Shown piece after piece: positions 1 through 4,250 of a DNA stretch of 8,810 nucleotides. A program made the translations under genes and the position numbers. The stretch lies in contig JAUPLK010000045.1 in assembly GCA_030836925.1 (NCBI GenBank), positions 1-8,810 on the forward strand, read 5' to 3'. The notes beneath the pieces were generated by a model. The model saw only the letters and a program-made list of their open reading frames with translations. It searched no databases and was not told where the DNA came from. Positions within the stretch are counted from its first letter, which is position 1. Each line of letters begins with the position of its first letter. Origin of the DNA: Pseudomonadota bacterium (GTDB lineage Bacteria > Pseudomonadota > Gammaproteobacteria > Steroidobacterales > GCA-2729495).

Positions 1-439
1 CTTTGTCCTTCAGCAGTTCCTTGATGTCGTTGATGGCGTCGCGCCGGACATTGCGTATCGCCACCCGCCCCTGCTCAGCTTCCTGCTTGACCATCTTGGC
101 GAGGTCCCGGCGCCGTTCCTCGGTGAGGACCGGCAGTGGTACGCGGATCACCGTACCGGCACTGCGCGGTGTCAGGCCGAGATTCGCGCTCATGATGGCC
201 TTCTCGATCACCGCCACCATCGACTTTTCCCAGGGCGTTACCGTCAAGGTCCGGGAGTCCTCGATCGCAACGTTCGCAGTCTGCGTCAGCGGAACACTGG
301 ACCCGTAGTAGTCCACCATCAGATGCTCAAGCAGGCTCGGATGTGCCCGGCCGGTGCGCAGCTTGCGCAATCCCTGGGCCATCGCGACCACGCACTTGGC
401 CATGCGCTGATCAGCATCCTTTCTGATCTCGTTGATCAC
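1..439 (-). CDS. frr: Ribosome recycling factor (RRF), 3' end cut by the window edge
   Basis: Encodes the cytoplasmic factor that, with EF-G, splits the post-termination ribosome complex so that subunits can be reused. The 146 visible codons begin MINEIRKDADQRM and include TGRAHPSLL, EDSRTLTV, EKAIMSANLGL and RVPLPVLTEERRRDL, and then VRRDA and a final ELLKDK. These are collinear with E. coli RRF (185 residues), so about 40 C-terminal residues lie outside the window. The start is a GTG at 439. A GGAGG at 447-451 lies 7 nt upstream, and translation from here gives the family N-terminus MI-x-x-IRKDA. The nearby ATG at 442-444 is out of frame and stops after two codons. It follows pyrH by 25 nt with no terminator visible between them, so it is probably cotranscribed with and coupled to pyrH. 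The identification is very secure; only the 3' end is unseen. Confidence 0.97.
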   Translation of the reverse strand, partial: MINEIRKDADQRMAKCVVAMAQGLRKLRTGRAHPSLLEHLMVDYYGSSVPLTQTANVAIEDSRTLTVTPWEKSMVAVIEKAIMSANLGLTPRSAGTVIRVPLPVLTEERRRDLAKMVKQEAEQGRVAIRNVRRDAINDIKELLKDK

Positions 440-444
440 GCCAT

Positions 445-451
445 TACCTCC
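445..451 (-). promoter_or_regulatory. Shine-Dalgarno site of frr that decides a GTG start
   Basis: The minus strand reads GGAGGTA just before ATGGCGTGATC. GGAGG lies 7 nt before the GTG at 439-437 (good spacing) but only 2 nt before the out-of-frame ATG at 444-442 (poor spacing). The ATG would make only Met-Ala-stop. This supports the GTG as the frr initiation codon. Confidence 0.75.
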
Positions 452-464
452 GGACTGATCACGG

Positions 465-1187
465 CTACCCGGTCACCAGGGTGCCGACGTTTTCGCCACG
501 TGCCAGACGCACCAGTTCCCCTGCCCCGTTCAGATTGAACACGCGGATCGGCACATTATTCTCGCGGCACATGACGACCGCCGTCGTATCCATCACATTC
601 AGCTTGTCGGCAATGACCCGGTCAAAACTCAGCTGGTCGTAACGGACGGCCGCAGGATCCTTGACCGGATCCGCAGTGTAGACGCCATCGACCTTGGTGC
701 CCTTCACGAGCACGTCGGCATCGATCTCGATGGCACGCAATGCCGCCGCGCTATCGGTGGTGAAAAACGGATTGCCGGTACCAGCCGCAAAAATGGTGAC
801 CCGCCCCTTTTCCAGGTGACGAATCGCGCGACGGCGGATGTAATCCTCACAGACTTCATGGATCTGCAGCGCCGACATGACGCGGGCATGCGTACCGACG
901 CGCTCGAGAGCGTCCTGGAGCGCCAGCGAGTTGATGACCGTCGCCAGCATCCCCATGTGGTCGCCGGTCACGCGATCCATGCCGGCCCGGGCCAGGCCCG
1001 CACCACGAAAAATATTGCCGCCACCGATGACGATGCCCAGCTGCACACCGAGCGCCACGACTTCTTTCAGCTCGGCGGCAATACGGCTCAGCACGGCGGG
1101 GTCGATACCGTAGTCGCCACCACCCATGAGCACCTCACCGCTGAGTTTGAGCAGGATGCGCCGGTAGAGCAGACGAGTCTCGTTCAT
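465..1187 (-). CDS. pyrH: UMP kinase (uridylate kinase)
   Basis: Phosphorylates UMP to UDP with ATP, the committed step to all pyrimidine nucleoside triphosphates. The bacterial enzyme is a cytoplasmic hexamer of the amino-acid-kinase fold, unrelated to eukaryotic UMP/CMP kinases. The 240 residues match the family length (E. coli 241). Visible motifs are KLSGE at 14-18 (phosphate-binding lysine), GGGNIFRG at 55-62, GDHMGMLAT at 75-83 (UMP contact), TGNPFFTTDSAA at 137-148 (includes the active-site Asp145) and KVDGVYTADP at 165-174. The ATG at 1187 gives the standard N-terminus (RRILLKLSGE). No convincing Shine-Dalgarno precedes it; the upstream bases are GGTTTTCATCGC. It lies 152 nt after tsf and 25 nt before frr, the usual gammaproteobacterial order. 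The 152-nt gap contains two stem-loops and could allow uncoupled expression from tsf. Confidence 0.98.
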   Translation of the reverse strand: MNETRLLYRRILLKLSGEVLMGGGDYGIDPAVLSRIAAELKEVVALGVQLGIVIGGGNIFRGAGLARAGMDRVTGDHMGMLATVINSLALQDALERVGTHARVMSALQIHEVCEDYIRRRAIRHLEKGRVTIFAAGTGNPFFTTDSAAALRAIEIDADVLVKGTKVDGVYTADPVKDPAAVRYDQLSFDRVIADKLNVMDTTAVVMCRENNVPIRVFNLNGAGELVRLARGENVGTLVTG

Positions 1188-1227
1188 GCGATGAAAACCG
1201 TGCGATGGCCGTTGGGTGGCTGATGCA

Positions 1228-1252
1228 AAATCCCGGCGATTCTACCGGATTT
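1228..1252 (-). terminator. Weak stem-loop with short T-run in the tsf-pyrH gap
   Basis: On the minus strand AAATCCGG (1252-1245) pairs with CCGGGATTT (1236-1228), with one bulged G and an 8-nt loop (TAGAATCG). The transcript continues T then GCATC, giving a four-T run that partly lies inside the stem. The A-arm/T-arm layout resembles a terminator, but the GC core is short and the T-run is brief. At most I would call it a partial terminator or attenuator between tsf and pyrH. Confidence 0.35.
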
Positions 1253-1253
1253 G

Positions 1254-1281
1254 CTGCCCTGCGAGGTTAACAGCAGGACAG
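1254..1281 (-). other. Stem-loop in the tsf-pyrH gap, adjacent to a second hairpin
   Basis: On the minus strand CTGTCCTGC (1281-1273) pairs with GCAGGGCAG (1262-1254). This gives nine pairs including one T-G wobble, with a 10-nt loop containing GTTAAC. No T-run follows, so it is not a terminator on its own. One base separates it from the hairpin at 1228-1252. Possible roles are mRNA processing or protection of the tsf 3' end. Confidence 0.4.
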
Positions 1282-1339
1282 GCTTGCGACATACCGCACA
1301 GCTGCGACCGGTCGTGCACCCGCCCGGTCAGCAGGAAGG

Positions 1340-2218
1340 TCAGGCACCGGAATGCATGGCGGCAACTGCTTCAGCGATATTCTCGGACTTCTTTTCGATG
1401 CCTTCGCCCACTTCAAGGCGCACGAAGGCCTGCACTTTGGCACCACGCTGCTTGAGCAGCTTCTCGATCGAGACATCCGGATCCTTGACGAAGGACTGCC
1501 CGAGCAAGACGATTTCATTCAGGTACTTGCGCAAGCGGCCCTCGACCATCTTCGCAACGATTTCGGCCGGCTTGCCCTCAGTCTGGGCCTGCTCGGAAAG
1601 TATGCGGCGTTCGTTGGCACGGATGTCCTCCGGCACCTCGTCGGCCGACAGGTAACGCGGACTGCTGGCTGCAATATGCATGGCCAGGTCCTTGCCCAGA
1701 TCGGCATCGCCGCCGACGACATCCACCAGCACGCCGATCCGCGTACCGTGAAAATAGCTGGCGAGATGGCCGCTCGGCCGAACGTAGGCAAGGCGGCGCA
1801 CACCGATGTTCTCGCCGATCTTGGCGACCAGATCGCGCCTGGCCTCCTCCAGAGACCGTCCATCGCCGGCCGGGATCGCCATCAACTCATCGACCGTAGC
1901 CGGCTGCCGTGCGGCTGCCAGATCGACCGCCAGACGCGCAAAGCGCTGGAAATTGTCATCCTTGGCAACGAAATCCGTCTCGCAGTTGATCTCCATGATG
2001 GCGGTCACGTCCCCGGTGGGGCTCGCCGCCGTCACGATCTGGCCTTCGGCCGCAATCCGGCCGGCCTTCTTGTCAGCCTTGGCCTGCCCGCGGGTACGCA
2101 GGAGTTCCTGGGCCGCATCGATCGCACCGTCAGCATCGACCAGTGCCTTTTTGCATTCCATCATGCCGGCGCCAGTGCGCTCGCGCAGTTCTTTTACCAG
2201 ACTTGCGGAAATCGTCAT
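1340..2218 (-). CDS. tsf: Translation elongation factor Ts (EF-Ts)
   Basis: The guanine nucleotide exchange factor for EF-Tu: it releases GDP so that EF-Tu can be recharged with GTP in the elongation cycle. The 292 residues are close to the usual length (E. coli 283). The N-terminal UBA-like segment SASLVKELRERTGAGMMECKKAL occupies residues 4-26. The diagnostic TDFV motif at 81-84, which contacts the EF-Tu nucleotide site, lies within EINCETDFVAKDDNF. A further conserved element is MHIAASSPRYL, and the C-terminal region RGAKVQAFVRLEVGEGIEKK is typical of the family. I place the start at the ATG at 2218. GGAGAG at 2224-2229 is 5 nt upstream of it but only 2 nt from the GTG at 2221, which would add one residue. 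The gene follows rpsB by 127 nt, and that gap contains a likely attenuator. Confidence 0.98.
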   Translation of the reverse strand: MTISASLVKELRERTGAGMMECKKALVDADGAIDAAQELLRTRGQAKADKKAGRIAAEGQIVTAASPTGDVTAIMEINCETDFVAKDDNFQRFARLAVDLAAARQPATVDELMAIPAGDGRSLEEARRDLVAKIGENIGVRRLAYVRPSGHLASYFHGTRIGVLVDVVGGDADLGKDLAMHIAASSPRYLSADEVPEDIRANERRILSEQAQTEGKPAEIVAKMVEGRLRKYLNEIVLLGQSFVKDPDVSIEKLLKQRGAKVQAFVRLEVGEGIEKKSENIAEAVAAMHSGA

Positions 2219-2240
2219 CACGACTCTCCAGATTCATGTA

Positions 2241-2290
2241 CCGGGGCCGATGCAATGCACCTCGCCCGAAAAGGTGCACGACGGCACCGG
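2241..2290 (-). other. Extended stem-loop in the tsf mRNA leader
   Basis: Inner hairpin on the minus strand: TGCACCT (2278-2272) and AGGTGCA (2262-2256) pair perfectly over 7 bp with a 9-nt loop (TTTCGGGCG). Outer arms: CCGGTGCCG (2290-2282) and CGGCCCCGG (2249-2241) pair with one mismatch, enclosing the inner hairpin. The structure lies between the rpsB-tsf attenuator and the tsf ribosome binding site (2224-2229), which it does not cover. It may stabilise the tsf message or present a binding site; function is inferred only. Confidence 0.45.
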
Positions 2291-2324
2291 AAAAACATCC
2301 GGGCTGCAACAAGCAGCCCGGTGT
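2291..2324 (-). terminator. Rho-independent terminator or attenuator between rpsB and tsf
   Basis: On the minus strand CCGGGCTGC (2321-2313), loop TTGTT and GCAGCCCGG (2307-2299) form a perfect 9-bp GC-rich stem. It can be extended by ACA/TGT pairing (2324-2322 with 2297-2295) across one bulged A, and TTTT (2294-2291) follows at once. This is the form of an intrinsic terminator. It sits inside the operon, 22 nt after the rpsB stop, so partial read-through is expected. In E. coli a partial terminator between rpsB and tsf is known to adjust the S2 to EF-Ts ratio; the same role here is inferred from position. Confidence 0.75.
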
Positions 2325-2345
2325 ACAGCAGACTGGCCGATGAAA

Positions 2346-3233
2346 TCAGGCCTCTGCGTCAGCCTGTTCGCCAGAAGCTGCGGACTCGGTTCCGGCATCT
2401 GGCGCGGCACTTGCAGCCACGCCGCGTGCCGCAGCGGGTTTACGCGGTGCCCGGCGGGCTGTACCAGGCCGCTTGCCCTCGGGGTTGGCCCGCGGGCGCC
2501 CGTCGGCATCAAGCTCGACAAAATCATCTTCACCGATGGGCAGGGCGGGAATCGACGACTGGCCGGCAATGACGGCATCGGCAATCGCGACCGCATAAAG
2601 CTCGGCAGCGCGCATTGCGTCGTCGTTGCCAGGCACCATGTACTGCACACCTTCCGGCGAGGAATTGGTATCGACGATACCCACCACCGGAATGCCGAGC
2701 TTGTTGGCCTCATGCACGGCGATCTTTTCATGACCGACATCGATCACGAATATCGCGTCCGGCAGGGATGCCATGCTCTTCACGCCACCCAGGCTGCGCT
2801 CGAGCTTCTCACGCTCGCGCCGGCGCTCCAGAACTTCTTTCTTGGTGAGACGTGTGAAAGTACCGTCTTCTTCCATCGCGTCGAGATCTTCGAGGCGCTT
2901 GATCGACTGCTTGATGGTCTTGAAGTTGGTGAGCGTTCCGCCCAGCCAGCGGTGGCTGACAAAGGGCATGCCGCAGCGGATTGCCTGCGCCTTGACCGAA
3001 TCACCGGCCGAGCGCTTGGTGCCGACGAACAGCACCTTGCCACCGTTGGCCGCAAGCGCGCTGATGAAGCTCGCCGCCTTGCGGAACATCGGGACCGTGT
3101 GTTCGAGATTGATGATGTGGATATTGTTGCGGGCGCCGAAAATATACGGGCCCATCTTCGGATTCCAGTAGCGAGTCTGGTGGCCAAAATGCACACCGGC
3201 CTCGAGCATCTGGCGCATGCTCACGTCAGTCAT
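2346..3233 (-). CDS. rpsB: 30S ribosomal protein S2 with a long C-terminal tail
   Basis: A structural protein of the small ribosomal subunit, late in assembly and located at the head-body junction near S1. The core (residues 1 to about 225) is canonical: SMRQMLEAGVHFGHQTRYWNPKM at 5-27, INLEHTVPMF at 41-50, FVGTKR at 69-74, HRWLGGTLTNFKT at 94-106, LPDAIFVIDV at 158-167 and GIVDTNSSPEGVQYMVPGNDDAMRA at 185-209. The protein is 295 residues against about 241 in E. coli. The excess lies after residue 225 as a low-complexity tail rich in Ala, Pro and Arg (about 246-280) that ends acidic (SGEQADAEA). The ATG at 3233 has AAGGAG (3239-3244) 5 nt upstream, and the N-terminus matches the family. It is the first gene of rpsB-tsf-pyrH-frr, with its own promoter and structured leader, so S2 autoregulation and stringent control are plausible. 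The tail reads in frame to a clean TGA. Confidence 0.98.
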   Translation of the reverse strand: MTDVSMRQMLEAGVHFGHQTRYWNPKMGPYIFGARNNIHIINLEHTVPMFRKAASFISALAANGGKVLFVGTKRSAGDSVKAQAIRCGMPFVSHRWLGGTLTNFKTIKQSIKRLEDLDAMEEDGTFTRLTKKEVLERRREREKLERSLGGVKSMASLPDAIFVIDVGHEKIAVHEANKLGIPVVGIVDTNSSPEGVQYMVPGNDDAMRAAELYAVAIADAVIAGQSSIPALPIGEDDFVELDADGRPRANPEGKRPGTARRAPRKPAAARGVAASAAPDAGTESAASGEQADAEA

Positions 3234-3383
3234 TGAAACTCCTTCAGGTTTGGGTTCGAACCTCCGCGAACCCCATCCGGCAACCCCGCCCCGCAGGAGG
3301 ATCCCTGAAAGGAATCCCGATGTGGTTGGAGGGCACCCCGCCGGACGTGTCGGAACGCGTGTGGATTTCGTTGCCTCTAGGGC
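3234..3383 (-). promoter_or_regulatory. Structured 5' leader of the rpsB-tsf mRNA
   Basis: From the predicted start near 3383 to the rpsB ATG the leader is about 150 nt, and I find two good hairpins in it. Hairpin I: GGATTCC (3317-3311) pairs with GGGATCC (3305-3299), 7 bp with one wobble, loop TTTCA. Hairpin II: GGGTTCG (3273-3267) pairs perfectly with CGAACCC (3258-3252), loop CGGAGGTT, ending 7 nt before the Shine-Dalgarno site. Further possible contacts are the hairpin II loop GGAGG with upstream CCTCC (3300-3296), GGCAAC (3375-3370) with GTTGCC (3284-3279), and CCTTTCAGG (3312-3304) with the CCTGAAGG overlapping the Shine-Dalgarno site. In E. coli and relatives the rpsB leader is conserved (Rfam family t44) and mediates repression by S2. 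Homology to that family is inferred from position and I have not aligned it. Confidence 0.6.
3239..3244 (-). promoter_or_regulatory. Shine-Dalgarno site of rpsB, able to pair with the upstream leader
   Basis: AAGGAG lies 5 nt before the rpsB ATG. It overlaps CCTGAAGG (3248-3241), which is complementary, with a one-base bulge, to CCTTTCAGG at 3312-3304 in the same leader. Part of the site could therefore be hidden by leader pairing. Confidence 0.8.
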
Positions 3384-3399
3384 GCGCGCTTTATACCAT
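3371..3399 (+). promoter_or_regulatory. Candidate map-glnD-dapDE promoter overlapping the rpsB promoter
   Basis: The plus strand has TTGCCT (3371-3376; 4 of 6) and TACCAT (3394-3399; 4 of 6) separated by exactly 17 nt. Initiation would fall near 3406, giving a leader of about 77 nt before map. The -10 shares bases with the opposite-strand -10 of rpsB. Both hexamers are mediocre, so this is a candidate only. The leader contains a GC-rich inverted repeat, GCCGGGGCCCGGC at 3448-3460, of unknown role. Confidence 0.4.
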
Positions 3400-3418
3400 A
3401 GCCGGCTGGCGGCAACAA
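3390..3418 (-). promoter_or_regulatory. rpsB operon promoter (sigma-70 type, extended -10, GC-rich discriminator)
   Basis: On the minus strand the -35 element TTGTTG (3418-3413; 3 of 6 matches) and the -10 element TATAAA (3395-3390; 5 of 6) are separated by 17 nt. The -10 is preceded by TGG, an extended -10. Immediately downstream is GCGCGCG, a GC-only discriminator of the kind found at rRNA and ribosomal protein promoters under ppGpp/DksA control. The predicted transcription start is near 3383. The weak -35 is compensated by the extended -10. Stringent control is an inference from the discriminator. Confidence 0.7.
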
Positions 3419-3482
3419 CGCGCCCGCAGGGTCGTTCCTCTTCATTTGCCGGGGCCCGGCTCAGGGCTGCACAAAGGAACGG

Positions 3483-4250
3483 ATGGCCATTTCAATCAAA
3501 ACCCCGGCAGAACAGGATGCCATGCGGCTGGCGGGACGGCTGACCGCCGATGTCCTGGACATGATTGGCCCCCATGTACAGCCCGGTGTCAGCACCGACG
3601 AGCTTGACCGGATCTGTCACGATTTCATTGTCAACGTGCAGCATGCGGTACCTGCCCCGCTGAACTACCGTGGCTTCCCCAAATCCATCTGTACGTCCGT
3701 GAACCACGTGGTCTGCCACGGCATTCCCGGCGACCGGATCCTGAAAAACGGCGATATCGTCAACGTGGATATCACCGTCATCAAGGACGGCTTTCATGGT
3801 GACAGCAGCCGGATGTTCTTCGTGGGCAAGAGCACGGTACAGGGCGAACGCGTGGTCAATACCTCCCGTGAAGGTCTCTGGAAGGGTATCGCCCAGGCCC
3901 GGCCCGGCAACCGGCTCGGCGATATCGGACACGCCATCCAGACCTTTGTGGAAGCGCAGGGTCTGAGTGTGGTGCGGGAATACTGCGGCCACGGTATCGG
4001 GCGCGTATTCCACGAAGACCCGCAGGTTTTGCACTACGGTGAGCCGCACACCGGACCGGAACTGCGACCGGGGCAGACCTTCACGATCGAGCCGATGGTC
4101 AACATCGGCAAACGGCACGTCCGTTTGCTGGCGGATGGCTGGACGGTTGTCACACGGGATCACTCGCTGTCTGCCCAGTGGGAGCACACGATCCTGATCA
4201 CCGACAACGGCTGTGAAGTCCTGACTCTCGGCGCCGACGAACAGCGATGA
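3483..4250 (+). CDS. map: Methionine aminopeptidase, type I
   Basis: A cytoplasmic dimetal peptidase that removes the initiator methionine from nascent proteins whose second residue is small. It has 255 residues (E. coli 264) and the pita-bread fold. The five metal ligands are all visible: Asp96 (NVDIT), Asp107 (HGDSSRMF), His170 (CGHGIGR), Glu203 (TIEPM) and Glu234 (QWEHT). The substrate histidines His79 (CHGIPG) and His177 (FHEDPQ) are also present. The N-terminus MAISIKTP is the same as in E. coli. AAAGGA lies just upstream of the ATG, with GG 5 nt before it. There is no N-terminal zinc-finger or other extension, so it is the short type Ia form. Its TGA overlaps the glnD ATG by 4 nt (ATGA), pointing to translational coupling, and it is divergent from rpsB. 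Confidence 0.98.
   Translation: MAISIKTPAEQDAMRLAGRLTADVLDMIGPHVQPGVSTDELDRICHDFIVNVQHAVPAPLNYRGFPKSICTSVNHVVCHGIPGDRILKNGDIVNVDITVIKDGFHGDSSRMFFVGKSTVQGERVVNTSREGLWKGIAQARPGNRLGDIGHAIQTFVEAQGLSVVREYCGHGIGRVFHEDPQVLHYGEPHTGPELRPGQTFTIEPMVNIGKRHVRLLADGWTVVTRDHSLSAQWEHTILITDNGCEVLTLGADEQR

Noticed and set aside
1239..1244. TAGAAT on the minus strand as a -10 of a pyrH promoter
   Set aside because: It matches 5 of 6 bases, but no -35-like hexamer is found 16-19 nt upstream (nearest is TTAACC at 20 nt) and it is the loop of a hairpin. A weak pyrH promoter cannot be excluded, but I do not annotate one.
2219..2221. GTG one codon upstream of the tsf ATG as the start
   Set aside because: The GGAGAG site is only 2 nt from the GTG but 5 nt from the ATG, and the family N-terminus fits the ATG.
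1352..3236. Long plus-strand open frames opposite tsf and rpsB (406 and 476 codons)
   Set aside because: They run antisense to two unmistakable conserved genes, show no recognisable domain, and arise because GC-rich coding DNA has few stop codons on the opposite strand.
3252..3266. tRNA T-arm-like sequence GGTTCGAACC in the rpsB leader
   Set aside because: The flanks do not form an acceptor stem, D-arm or anticodon arm. The sequence is better explained as part of hairpin II of the leader.
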